Below are positions 13,192 through 25,316 of a stretch of 64,000 nt of DNA, piece after piece. Within the stretch, counting starts at the first letter, position 1; each line of letters opens with the position of its first letter. The stretch covers positions 3,889,001 to 3,953,000 of the forward strand of contig CANUEZ040000196.1 in NCBI GenBank assembly GCA_948099385.1. The letters are read 5' to 3'. The position numbers and the translations under genes are program-made. The notes under the pieces were generated by a model that had not been told where the DNA came from, ran no database searches, and was given only the letters and a program-made list of their open reading frames with translations. This DNA is from Fasciola hepatica. Lineage: Eukaryota > Platyhelminthes > Trematoda > Plagiorchiida > Fasciolidae.

Positions 13192-16100
13192 GCCCATAAA
13201 TAGAGAAGTGATGTAAAATGGGATTGGATGGGTGTGCGAGAATTTGGTTGTTACCGTTCAAAGCGAAAGCGAAAGCCGAAGCCAATTTGGGGATTGTGCT
13301 ATATCATGTAGTGTTATTGTTGACGAAATCGTTGAGGCCCATATCGGATAGCCTTGTGGTTTGGGTGTTCGACTGACAATCGTTCACCCCAACCCTTGTT
13401 CGTGTCTCCGAGTGGGCTCTGTCCACGTGCAATGCTCATGATTCCCTTAGCGGATCAAACAGCTGTACAGTGCTTCCATAATTTTCAATGGTCAATTCCG
13501 TGGTCAAGCTGCATGGAGAATCATATTATACAAATCTACTCTGCTACTGCTCTATTGCATTGTATGAGCAATCTGTGTGGATTGTTCATAAGGGAATGCC
13601 TTGGTTTTACTTAGGCCCATAAATGGAGAAGTGATGGAACATAGGATTGGATCGGTGTGCGAGAATTTGGTTGTTACCGTTCAAAGCGAAAGCGAAAGCC
13701 GAAGCCAATTTGGGGATTGTGCTATATCATGTAGTGTATATGTTGAACAAAGCGTTGAGACCCATATCGAATGGGCTCGTGCTTTGGGTGTTCGACTGAC
13801 AATCGTTCACCCCAACCCTTGTTCGTGTCTCCGAGTGGGTTCTGTCCATGTGCAATGCTCATGATTCCCTTAGCGGATCAAACAGCTGTACAGTGCTTCC
13901 ATAATTTTCAATGGTCAGTTCAGTGTTCAAGCTGCATGGAGAATCATATTATACAAATCTACTCTGCTACTGCTCTATTGCATTGTATGAGCAATCTGTG
14001 TGGATTGTTCTTAAGGGAATGCCTTGGTTTTATTTAGGCCCATAAATAGAGAAGTGATGGAACATAGGATTGGATCGGTGTGCGAGAATTTGGTTGTTAC
14101 CGTTCAAAGCGAAAGCGAAAGCCGAAGCCAATTTGGGGATTGTGCTATATCATGTAGTGTATATGTTGAACAAAGCGTTCAGACCCATATCGGAGGGGCT
14201 CGTGCTTTGGGTGTTCGACTGACATTCGTTCACCCCAACCCTTGTTCGTGTCTCCGAGTGGGTTCTGTCCATGTGCAATGCTCATGATTCCCTTAGCGGA
14301 TCAAACAGCTGTACAGTGCTTCCATAATTTTCAATGGTCAGTTCAGTGTTCAAGCTGCATGGAGAATCATATTATACAAATCTACTCTGCTACTGCTCTA
14401 TTGCATTGTATGAGCAATCTGTGTGGATTGTTCATAAGGGAATGCCTTGGTTTTACTTAGGCCCATAAATAGAGAAGTGATGGAACATAGGATTGGATCG
14501 GTGTGCGAGAATTTGGTTGTTACCGTTCAAAGCGAAAGCGAAAGCCGAAGCCAATTTGGGGATTGTGCTATATCATGTAGTGTATATGTTGAACAAGGCG
14601 TTGAGACCCATATCGAATGGGCTCGTGCTTTGGGTGTTCGACTGACATTCGTTCACCCCAACCCTTGTTCGTGTCTCCGAGTGGGTTCTGTCCATGTGCA
14701 ATGCTCATGATTCCCTTAGCGGATCAAACAGCTGTACAGTGCTTCCATAATTTTCAATGGTCAGTTCAGTGTTCAAGCTGCATGGAGAATCATATTATAC
14801 AAATCTACTCTGCTACTGCTCTATTGCATTGTATGAGCAATCTGTGTGGATTGTTCATAAGGGAATGCCTTGGTTTTACTTAGGCCCATAAATAGAGAAG
14901 TGATGTAAAATGGGATTGGTTGGGTGTGCGAGAATTTGGTTGTTACCGTTCAAAGCGAAAGCGAAAGCCGAAGCCAATTTGGGGATTGTGCTATATCATG
15001 TAGTGTTATTGTTGACGAAATCGTTGAGGCCCATATCGGATAGCCTTGTGGTTTGGGTGTTCGACTGACAATCGTTCACCCCAACCCTTGTTCGTGTCTC
15101 CGAGTGGGCTCTGTCCACGTGCAATGCTCATGATTCCCTTAGCGGATCAAACAGCTGTACAGTGCTTCCATAATTTTCAATGGTCAATTCCGTGGTCAAG
15201 CTGCATGGAGAATCATATTATACAAATCTACTCTGCTACTGCTCTATTGCATTGTATGAGCAATCTGTGTGGATTGTTCATAAGGGAATGCCTTGGTTTT
15301 ACTTAGGCCCATAAATAGAGAAGTGATGGAACATAGGATTGGATCGGTGTGCGAGAATTTGGTTGTTACCGTTCAAAGCGAAAGCGAAAGCCGAAGCCAA
15401 TTTGAGGATTGTGCTTTATCATGTAGTGTATATGTTGAACAAAGCGTTGAGACCCATATCGGAGGGGCTTGTGGTTTGGGTTTTCTACTGACAATCGTTC
15501 ACCCCAACCCTTGTTCGTGTCTCCGAGTGGGTTCTGTCCATGTGCAATGCTCATGATTCCCTTAGCGGATCAAACAGCTGTACAGTGCTTCCATAATTTT
15601 CAATGGTCAGTTCAGTGTTCAAGCTGCATGGAGAATCATATTATACAAATCTACTCTGCTACTGCTCTATTGCATTGTATGAGCAATCTGTGTGGATTGT
15701 TCATAAGGGAATGCCTTGGTTTTACTTAGGCCCATAAATAGAGAAGTGATGTAAAATGGGATTGGTTGGGTGTGCGAGAATTTGGTTGTTACCGTTCAAA
15801 GCGAAAGCGAAAGCCGAAGCCAATTTGGGGATTGTGCTATATCATGTAGTGTTATTGTTGACGAAATCGTTGAGGCCCATATCGGATAGCCTTGTGGTTT
15901 GGGTGTTCGACTGACAATCGTTCACCCCAACCCTTGTTCGTGTCTCCGAGTGGGCTCTGTCCACGTGCAATGCTCATGATTCCCTTAGCGGATCAAACAG
16001 CTGTACAGTGCTTCCATAATTTTCAATGGTCAATTCCGTGGTCAAGCTGCATGGAGAATCATATTATACAAATCTACTCTGCTACTGCTCTATTGCATTG

Positions 16101-17420
16101 TATGAGCAATCTGTGTGGATTGTTCATAAGGGAATGCCTTGGTTTTACTTAGGCCCATAAATAGAGAAGTGATGGAACATAGGATTGGATCGGTGTGCGA
16201 GAATTTGGTTGTTACCGTTCAAAGCGAAAGCGAAAACCGAAGCCAATTTGGGGATTGTGCTATATCATGTAGTGTATATGTTGAACAAAGCGTTGAGACC
16301 CATATCGAATGGGCTCGTGCTTTGGGTGTTCGACTGACAATCGTTCACCCCAACCCTTGTTCGTGTCTCCGAGTGGGTTCTGTCCATGTGCAATGCTCAT
16401 GATTCCCTTAGCGGATCAAACAGCTGTACAGTGCTTCCATAATTTTCAATGGTCAGTTCAGTGTTCAAGCTGCATGGAGAATCATATTATACAAATCTAC
16501 TCTGCTACTGCTCTATTGCATTGTATGAGCAATCTGTGTGGATTGTTCATAAGGGAATGCCTTGGTTTTATTTAGGCCCATAAATAGAGAAGTGATGGAA
16601 CATAGGATTGGATCGGTGTGCGAGAATTTGGTTGTTACCGTTCAAAGCGAAAGCGAAAGCCGAAGCCAATTTGGGGATTGTGCTATATCATGTATTGTAT
16701 ATGTTGAACAAAGCGTTGAGACCCATATCGGAGGGGCTCGTGCTTTGGGTGTTCGACTGACATTCGTTCACCCCAACCCTTGTTCGTGTCTCCGAGTGGG
16801 TTCTGTCCATGTGCAATGCTCATGATTCCCTTAGCGGATCAAACAGCTGTACAGTGCTTCCATAATTTTCAATGGTCAGTTCCGTGGTCAAGCTGCATGG
16901 AGAATCATATTATACAAATCTACTCTGCTACTGCTCTATTGCATTGTATGAGCAATCTGTGTGGATTGTTCATAAGGGAATGCCTTGGTTTTACTTAGGC
17001 CCATAAATAGAGAAGTGATGGAACATAGGATTGGATCGGTGTGCGAGAATTTGGTTGTTACCGTTCAAAGCGAAAGCGAAAGCCGAAGCCAATTTGGGGA
17101 TTGTGCTATATCATGTATTGTACATGTTGAACAAAGCGTCGAGACCCATATCGGATAGCCTTGTGCTTTGGGTGTTCGACTGACATTCGTTCATCCCAAC
17201 CCATGTTCTTGTCCCGTGTGGGCTCTGTCCATGTGCAATGCTCATGATTCCCTTAGCGGATCAAACAGCTGTACAGTGCTTCCATAATTTTCAATGGTCA
17301 GTTCAGTGTTCAAGCTGCATGGAGAATCATATTATACAAATCTACTCTGCTACTGCTCTATTGCATTGTATGAGCAATCTGTGTGGATTGTTCATAAGGG
17401 AATGCCTTGGTTTTATTTAG
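13192..17420. repeat. Mixed 2/4/6-unit HOR with rare-variant monomers
   Basis: m32 (13192-13614), m36 (14884-15306) and m38 (15730-16152) share a rare block: GATGTAAAATGGG at p21-33, AGTGTTATTGTTGACGAAAT at about p119-138, and GAGGCCC. They also share CACGTG and CAATTCCGTGG. They lie four and two units apart. m33, m35 and m39 carry GAATGGGCTCGTGC. m32-m34 correspond to m38-m40 at an offset of 2,538 bp. m37 (15307-15729) has TTTGAGGATTGTGCTTTATC and GGTTTTCTACTG, both shared with m42 at 17421-17843. Confidence 0.8.
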
Positions 17421-18266
17421 GCCCATAAATAGAGAAGTGATGGAACATAGGATTGGATCGGTGTGCGAGAATTTGGTTGTTACCGTTCAAAGCGAAAGCG
17501 AAAGCCGAAGCCAATTTGAGGATTGTGCTTTATCATGTAGTGTATATGTTGAACATAGCGTTGAGACCCATATCGGAGGGGCTTGTGTTTTGGGTTTTCT
17601 ACTGACAATCGTTCACCCCAACCCTTGTTCGTGTCTCCGAGTGGGTTCTGTCCATGTGCAATGCTCATGATTCCCTTAGCGGATCAAACAGCTGTACAGT
17701 GCTTCCATAATTTTCAATGGTCAGTTCAGTGTTCAAGCTGCATGGAGAATCATATTATACAAATCTACTCTGCTACTGCTCTATTGCATTGTATGAGCAA
17801 TCTGTGTGGATTGTTCATAAGGGAATGCCTTGGTTTTACTTAGGCCCATAAATAGAGAAGTGATGGAACATAGGATTGGATCGGTGTGCGAGAATTTGGT
17901 TGTTACCGTTCAAAGCGAAAGCGAAAGCCGAAGCCAATTTGGGGATTGTGCTATATCATGTATTGTATATGTTGAACAAAGCGTTGAGACCCATATCGGA
18001 TAGCCTTGTTGTTTGGGTGTTCGACTGACATTCGTTCATCCCAACCCTTGTTCTTGTCTCCGAGTGATCTCTGTCCATGTGCAATGCTCATGATTCCCTT
18101 AGCGGATCAAACAGCTGTACAGTGCTTCCATAATTTTCAATGGTCAGTTCAGTGTTCAAGCTGCATGGAGAATCATATTATACAAATCTACTCTGCTACT
18201 GCTCTATTGCATTGTATGAGCAATCTGTGTGGATTGTTCATAAGGGAATGCCTTGGTTTTACTTAG
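17421..18266. repeat. Monomers m42-m43, transition into the central domain
   Basis: m42 closely matches m37 and follows a 1-bp-deleted monomer (m41), forming a linked pair that recurs further right. m43 begins a long stretch in which GAGTGATCTCTG and CCTTGTTGTTT forms are frequent. Confidence 0.7.
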
Positions 18267-21200
18267 GCCCATAAATAGAGAAGTGATGGAACATAGGATT
18301 GGATCGGTGTGCGAGAATTTGGTTGTTACCGTTCAAAGCGAAAGCGAAAGCCGAAGCCAATTTGGGGATTGTGCTATATCATGTATTGTATATGTTGAAC
18401 AAAGCGTTGAGACCCATATCGGATAGCCTTGTTGTTTGGGTGTTCGACTGACATTCGTTCATCTCAACCCTTGTTCGTGTCTCCGAGTGGGCTCTGTCCA
18501 CGTGCAATGCTCATGATTCCCTTAGCGGATCAAACAGCTGTACAGTGCTTCCATAATTTTCAATGGTCAATTCCGTGGTCAAGCTGCATGTAGAATCATA
18601 TTATACAAATCTACTCTGCTACTGCTCTATTGCATTGTATGAGCAATCTGTGTGGATTGTTCATAAGGGAATGCCTTGGTTTTACTTAGGCCCATAAATA
18701 GAGAAGTGATGGAACATAGGATTGGATCGGTGTGCGAGAATTTGGTTGTTACCGTTCAAAGCGAAAGCGAAAGCCGAAGCCAATTTGGGGATTGTGCTAT
18801 ATCATGTATTGTATATGTTGAACAAAGCGTTCAGACCCATATCGAATAGCCTTGTGGTTTGGGTGTTCGACTGACAATCGTTCACCCCAACCCTTGTTCG
18901 TGTCTCCGAGTGGGCTCTGTCCACGTGCAATGCTCATGATTCCCTTAGCGGATCAAACAGCTGTACAGTGCTTCCATAATTTTCAATGGTCAGTTCAGTG
19001 TTCAAGCTGCATGGAGAATCATATTATACAAATCTACTCTGCTACTGCTCTATTGCATTGTATGAGCAATCTGTGTGGATTGTTCATAAGGGAATGCCTT
19101 GGTTTTACTTAGGCCCATAAATAGAGAAGTGATGGAACATAGGATTGGATCGGTGTGCGAGAATTTGGTTGTTACCGTTCAAAGCGAAAGCGAAAGCCGA
19201 AGCCAATTTGGGGATTGTGCTATATCATGTATTGTATATGTTGAACAAAGCGTTCAGACCCATATCGGATAGCCTTGTGGTTTGGGTGTTCGACTGACAT
19301 TCGTTCATCCCAACCCTTGTTCTTGTCTCCGAGTGATCTCTTTCCATGTGCAATGCTCATGATTCCCTTAGCGGATCAAACAGCTGTACAGTGCTTCCAT
19401 AATTTTCCATGGTCAGTTCAGTGTTCAAGCTGCATGGAGAATCATATTATACAAATCTACTCTGCTACTGCTCTATTGCATTGTATGAGCAATCTGTGTG
19501 GATTGTTCATAAGGGAATGCCTTGGTTTTACTTAGGCCCATAAATAGAGAAGTGATGGAACATAGGATTGGATCGGTGTGCGAGAATTTGGTTGTTACCG
19601 TTCAAAGCGAAAGCGAAAGCCGAAGCCAATTTGGGGATTGTGCTATATCATGTAGTGTATATGTTGAACAAAGCGTTCAGACCCATATCGGATAGCCTTG
19701 TGGTTTGGGTGTTCGACTGACAATCGTTCACCCCAACCCTTGTTCGTGTCTCCGAGTGGGCTCTGTCCACGTGCAATGCTCATGATTCCCTTAGCGGATC
19801 AAACAGCTGTACAGTGCTTCCATAATTTTCAATGGTCAATTCCGTGGTCAAGCTGCATGGAGAATCATATTATACAAATCTACTCTGCTACTGCTCTATT
19901 GCATTGTATGAGCAATCTGTGTGGATTGTTCATAAGGGAATGCCTTGGTTTTACTTAGGCCCATAAATAGAGAAGTGATGGAACATAGGATTGGATCGGT
20001 GTGCGAGAATTTGGTTGTTACCGTTCAAAGCGAAAGCGAAAGCCGAAGCCAATTTGGGGATTGTGCTATATCATGTATTGTATATGTTGAACAAAGCGTT
20101 GAGACCCATATCGGATAGCCTTGTTGTTTGGGTGTTCGACTGACATTCGTTCATCTCAACCCTTGTTCGTGTCTCCGAGTGGGCCCTGTCCACGTGCAAT
20201 GCTCATGATTCCCTTAGCGGATCAAACAGCTGTACAGTGCATCCATAATTTTCAATGGTCAATTCCGTGGTCAAGCTGCATGGAGAATCATATTATACAA
20301 ATCTACTCTGCTACTGCTCTATTGCATTGTATGAGCAATCTGTGTGGATTGTTCATAAGGGAATGCCTTGGTTTTACTTAGGCCCATAAATAGAGAAGTG
20401 ATGGAACATAGGATTGGATCGGTGTGCGAGAATTTGGTTGTTACCGTTCAAAGCGAAAGCGAAAGCCGAAGCCAATTTGGGGATTGTGCTATATCATGTA
20501 GTGTATATGTTGAACAAAGCGTTCAGACCCATATCGAATAGCCTTGTGGTTTGGGTGTTCGACTGACAATCGTTCACCCCAACCCTTGTTCGTGTCTCCG
20601 AGTGGGCTCTGTCCACGTGCAATGCTCATGATTCCCTTAGCGGATCAAACAGCTGTACAGTGCTTCCATAATTTTCAATGGTCAGTTCAGTGTTCAAGCT
20701 GCATGGAGAATCATATTATACAAATCTACTCTGCTACTGCTCTATTGCATTGTATGAGCAATCTGTGTGGGGATTGTTCATAAGGGAATGCCTTGGTTTT
20801 ACTTAGGCCCATAAATAGAGAAGTGATGGAACATAGGATTGGATCGGTGTGCGAGAATTTGGTTGTTACCGTTCAAAGCGAAAGCGAAAGCCGAAGCCAA
20901 TTTGGGGATTGTGCTATATCATGTATTGTATATGTTGAACAAAGCGTTGAGACCCATATCGGATAGCCTTGTGGTTTGGGTGTTCGACTGACATTCGTTC
21001 ATCCCAACCCTTGTTCTTGTCTCCGAGTGATCTCTTTCCATGTGCAATGCTCATGATTCCCTTAGCGGATCAAACAGCTGTACAGTGCTTCCATAATTTT
21101 CCATGGTCAGTTCAGTGTTCAAGCTGCATGGAGAATCATATTATACAAATCTACTCTGCTACTGCTCTATTGCATTGTATGAGCAATCTGTGTGGATTGT

Positions 21201-21652
21201 TCATAAGGGAATGCCTTGGTTTTACTTAGGCCCATAAATAGAGAAGTGATGGAACATAGGATTGGATCGGTGTGCGAGAATTTGGTTGTTACCGTTCAAA
21301 GCGAAAGCGAAAGCCGAAGCCAATTTGGGGATTGTGCTATATCATGTAGTGTATATGTTGAACAATGCGTTCAGACCCATATCGGATAGCCTTGTGGTTT
21401 GGGTGTTCGACTGACAATCGTTCACCCCAACCCTTGTTCGTGTCTCCGAGTGGGCTCTGTCCACGTGCAATGCTCATGATTCCCTTAGCGGATCAAACAG
21501 CTGTACAGTGCTTCCATAATTTTCAATGGTCAATTCCGTGGTCAAGCTGCATGGAGAATCATATTATACAAATCTACTCTGCTACTGCTGTATTGCATTG
21601 TATGAGCAATCTGTGTGGATTGTTCATAAGGGAATGCCTTGGTTTTACTTAG
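18267..21652. repeat. 4-monomer HOR, two copies (1,692 and 1,694 bp)
   Basis: m44-m47 (18267-19958) match m48-m51 (19959-21652) in order. m44 and m48 share CCTTGTTG, TTCATCTC, CACGTG and CAATTCCGTGG. m45 and m49 share ATCGAATAGCC with CACGTG. m46 and m50 share GATCTCTTTCC and TTTTCCATGG. m47 and m51 share ACAATCG, CACGTG and CAATTCCGTGG. The 2-bp difference is the GG insertion in m49 at about 20769-20772. Confidence 0.85.
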
Positions 21653-24191
21653 GCCCATAAATAGAGAAGTGATGGAACATAGGATTGGATCGGTGTGCGA
21701 GAATTTGGTTGTTACCGTTCAAAGCGAAAGCGAAAGCCGAAGCCAATTTGGGGATTGTGCTATATCATGTATTGTACATGTTGAACAAAGCGTCGAGACC
21801 CATATCGGATAGCCTTGTGCTTTGGGTGTTCGACTGACATTCGTTCATCCCAACCCTTGTTCTTGTCCCGTGTGGGCTCTGTCCATGTGCAATGCTCATG
21901 ATTCCCTTAGCGGATCAAACAGCTGTACAGTGCTTGCATAATTTTCAATGGTCAGTTCAGTGTTCAAGCTGCATGGAGAATCATATTATACAAATCTACT
22001 CTGCTACTGCTCTATTGCATTGTATGAGCAATCTGTGTGGATTGTTCATAAGGGAATGCCTTGGTTTTATTTAGGCCCATAAATAGAGAAGTGATGGAAC
22101 ATAGGATTGGATCGGTGTGCGAGAATTTGGTTGTTACCGTTCAAAGCGAAAGCGAAAGCCGAAGCCAATTTGGGGATTGTGCTATATCATGTATTGTATA
22201 TGTTGAACAAAGCGTTGAGACCCATATCGGATAGCCTTGTGGTTTGGGTGTTCGACTGACATTCGTTCATCCCAACCCTTGTTCTTGTCTCCGAGTGATC
22301 TCTTTCCATGTGCAATGCTCATGATTCCCTTAGCGAATCAAACAGCTGTACAGTGCTTCCATAATTTTCAATGGTCAGTTCAGTGTTCAAGCTGCATGGA
22401 GAATCATATTATACAAATCTACTCTGCTACTGCTCTATTGCATTGTATGAGCAATCTGTGTGGATTGTTCATAAGGGAATGCCTTGGTTTTACTTAGGCC
22501 CATAAATAGAGAAGTGATGAAACATAGGATTGGATCGGTGTGCGAGAATTTGGTTGTTACCGTTCAAAGCGAAAGCGAAAGCCGAAGCCAATTTGGGGAT
22601 TGTGCTATATCATGTATTGTATATGTTGAACAAAGCGTTGAGACCCATATGGGATAGCCTTGTGGTTTGGGTGTTCGACTGACATTCGTTCATCCCAACC
22701 CTTGTTCTTGTCTCCGAGTGATCTCTGTCCATGTGCAATGCTCATGATTCCCTTAGCGGATCAAACAGCTGTACAGTGCTTCCATAATTTTCAATGGTCA
22801 GTTCAGTGTTCAAGCTGCATGGAGAATCATATTATACAAATCTACTCTGCTACTGCTCTATTGCATTGTATGAGCAATCTGTGTGGATTGTTCATAAGGG
22901 AATGCCTTGGTTTTACTTAGGCCCATAAATAGAGAAGTGATGGAACATAGGATTGGATCGGTGTGCGAGAATTTGGTTGTTACCGTTCAAAGCGAAAGCG
23001 AAAGCCGAAGCCAATTTGGGGATTGTGCTATATCATGTAGTGTATATGTTGAACAAAGCGTTGAGACCCATATGGGATAGCCTTGTGGTTTGGGTGTTCG
23101 ACTGACAATCGTTCACCCCAACCCTTGTTCATGTCTCCGAGTGGGCTCTGTCCACGTGCAATGCTCATGATTCCCTTAGCGGATCAAACAGCTGTACAGT
23201 GCTTCCATAATTTTCAATGGTCAGTTCAGTGTTCAAGCTGCATGGAGAATCATATTATACAAAGCTACTCTGCTACTGCTCTATTGCATTGTATGAGCAA
23301 TCTGTGTGGGGATTGTTCATAAGGGAATGCCTTGGTTTTACTTAGGCCCATAAATAGAGAAGTGATGGAACATAGGATTGGATCGGTGTGCGAGAATTTG
23401 GTTGTTACCGTTCAAAGCGAAAGCGAAAGCCGAAGCCAATTTGGGGATTGTGCTATATCATGTAGTGTATATGTTGAACAAAGCGTTCAGACCCATATCG
23501 GATAGCCTTGTGGTTTGGGTGTTCGACTGACAATCGTTCACCCCAACCCTTGTTCGTGTCTCCGAGTGATCTCTGTCCATGTGCAATGCTCATGATTCCC
23601 TTAGCGGATCAAACAGCTGTACAGTGCTTCCATAATTTTCAATGGTCAGTTCAGTGTTCAAGCTGCATGGAGAATCATATTATACAAATCTACTCTGCTA
23701 CTGCTCTATTGCATTGTATGAGCAATCTGTGTGGATTGTTCATAAGGGAATGCCTTGGTTTTATTTAGGCCCATAAATAGAGAAGTGATGGAACATAGGA
23801 TTGGATCGGTGTGCGAGAATTTGGTTGTTACCGTTCAAAGCGAAAGCGAAAGCCGAAGCCAATTTGGGGATTGTGCTATATCATGTAGTGTATATGTTGA
23901 ACATAGCGTTGAGACCCATATCGGAGGGGCTTGTGGTTTGGGTTTTCGACTGACAATCGTTCACCCCAACCCTTGTTCGTGTCTCCGAGTGGGTTCTGTC
24001 CATGTGCAATGCTCATGATTCCCTTAGCGGATCAAACAGCTGTACAGTGCTTCCATAATTTTCAATGGTCAGTTCAGTGTTCAAGCTGCATGGAGAATCA
24101 TATTATACAAATCTACTCTGCTACTGCTCTATTGCATTGTATGAGCAATCTGTGTGGATTGTTCATAAGGGAATGCCTTGGTTTTACTTAG
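21653..24191. repeat. Monomers m52-m57, no clear HOR
   Basis: The stretch contains a 1-bp-deleted TGTCCCGTG monomer (m52, 422 bp), three GATCTCT units (m53, m54, m56), a GG-insertion unit (m55, 22921-23345, 425 bp), and a GAACATAGCG/GGAGGGGCTTGTGG/GGGTTTTCG unit (m57). m57 recurs as m63. Confidence 0.7.
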
Positions 24192-25097
24192 GCCCATAAA
24201 TAGAGAAGTGATGGAACATAGGATTGGATCGGTGTGCGAGAATTTGGTTGTTACCGTTCAAAGCGAAAGCGAAAGCCGAAGCCAATTTGGGGATTGTGCT
24301 ATATCATGTATTGTATATGTTGAACAAAGCGTTGAGACCCATATCGGATAGCCTTGTTGTTTGGGTGTTCGACTGACATTCGTTCATCTCAACCCTTGTT
24401 CTTGTCTCCGAGTGATCTCTGTCCATGTGCAATGCTCATGATTCCCTTAGCGGATCAAACAGCTGTACAGTGCTTCCATAATTTTCAATGGTCAGTTCAG
24501 TGTTCAAGCTGCATGGAGAATCATATTATACAAATCTACTCTGCTACTGCTCTATTGCATTGTATGAGCAATCTGTGTGGATTGTTCATAAGGGAATGCC
24601 TTGGTTTTACTTAGGCCCATAAATAGAGAAGTGATGGAACATAGGATTGGATCGGTGTGCGAGAATTTGGTTGTTACCGTTCAAAGCGAAAGCGAAAGCC
24701 GAAGCCAATTTGGGGATTGTGCTATATCATGTAGTGTATATGTTGAACAAAGCGTTCAGACGCATATCGGATAGCCTTGTGGTTTGGGTGTTCGACTGAC
24801 AATCGTTCACCCCAACCCTTGTTCGTGTCTCCGAGTGGGCTCTGTCCACGTGCAATGCTCATGATTCCCTTAGCGGATCAAACAGCTGTACAGTGCTTCC
24901 ATAATTTTCAATGGTCAATTCCGTGGTCAAGCTGCATGGAGAATCATATTATACAAATCTACTCTGCTACTGCTCTATTGCATTGTATGAGCAATCTGTG
25001 TGGATTGTTCATAAGGGAATGCCTTGGTTTTACTTAGGCCCATAAATAGAGAAGTGATGGAACATAGGATTGGATCGGTGTGCGAGAATTTGGTTGT

Positions 25098-25114
25098 TAC
25101 CGTTCAAAGCGAAA
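25098..25114 (-). other. CENP-B-box-like 17-mer (weak match)
   Basis: Read on the minus strand, p61-77 gives TTTCGCTTTGAACGGTA. Against the mammalian CENP-B box consensus YTTCGTTGGAARCGGGA this matches 12 of 17 positions and 7 of the 9 positions considered essential. The central A and the last G of CGGG are missing. A 7/9 match is expected about once per 423-bp monomer by chance on two strands, so this is only a candidate. It sits in the near-invariant block and recurs in almost every unit. Confidence 0.2.
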
Positions 25115-25129
25115 GCGAAAGCCGAAGCC
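25108..25129. repeat. Degenerate GCGAAA/GCCGAA microrepeat inside monomer
   Basis: At p71-92 the monomer carries about three and a half copies of a 6-bp motif: GCGAAA, GCGAAA, GCCGAA, GCC. It lies in the most conserved block and is nearly unchanged in all monomers. Rare exceptions are GTGAAA in m5 and m21 (about 1843 and 8611) and GCGAATGCG in m103 (about 43303). The copy number of the hexamer does not vary between units, so it is not acting as an unstable microsatellite. Confidence 0.85.
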
Positions 25130-25203
25130 AATTTGGGGATTGTGCTATATCATGTAGTGTATATGTTGAACAAAGCGTTCAGACCCATATCGGATAGCCT
25201 TGT

Positions 25204-25241
25204 GGTTTGGGTGTTCGACTGACAATCGTTCACCCCAACCC
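25204..25241. other. Imperfect hairpin in variable zone (p167-204)
   Basis: The left arm GGTTTGGGTG (p167-176) pairs with the right arm CACCCCAACCC (p194-204). There are nine Watson-Crick pairs, one mismatch and one bulged C, around a 17-nt loop (p177-193). The same arms are present in most monomers. TTCATCCC variants weaken one pair, and the TTCTTCCC variants at 273-281 and 2388-2396 disrupt the inner stem. No function is implied; the element is visible only as sequence symmetry. Confidence 0.6.
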
Positions 25242-25304
25242 TTGTTCGTGTCTCCGAGTGGGCTCTGTCCACGTGCAATGCTCATGATTCCCTTAGCGGA
25301 TCAA

Positions 25305-25316
25305 ACAGCTGTACAG
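25305..25316. other. Two overlapping 8-bp palindromes (p268-279)
   Basis: ACAGCTGT (p268-275) and CTGTACAG (p272-279) are each perfect palindromes and overlap by four bases. They are retained in nearly every monomer. The exceptions I saw are CAGTTG in m5, CAACTG in m110, CAGGTG in m142, m145 and m148, CTGTAAAG in m84, m86, m89 and m91, CAGCTCTAC in m85, and TACACTG in m63. Confidence 0.75.

Noticed and set aside
12347..22074. An 11-monomer HOR suggested by CCCGTG-deletion monomers m30, m41 and m52
   Set aside because: The spacing is exactly 11 units twice, but the intervening monomers do not correspond in type (for example m32 versus m43, m36 versus m47). The period does not continue to m63.
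25195..25221. RNA polymerase III-like A and B boxes (tRNA- or SINE-derived origin)
   Set aside because: TGTTCGACTGA resembles a B box at 8 of 10 positions and TAGCCTTGTGG loosely resembles an A box. They are only a few bases apart, too close for a working type 2 promoter. There is no tRNA fold or oligo-T terminator.
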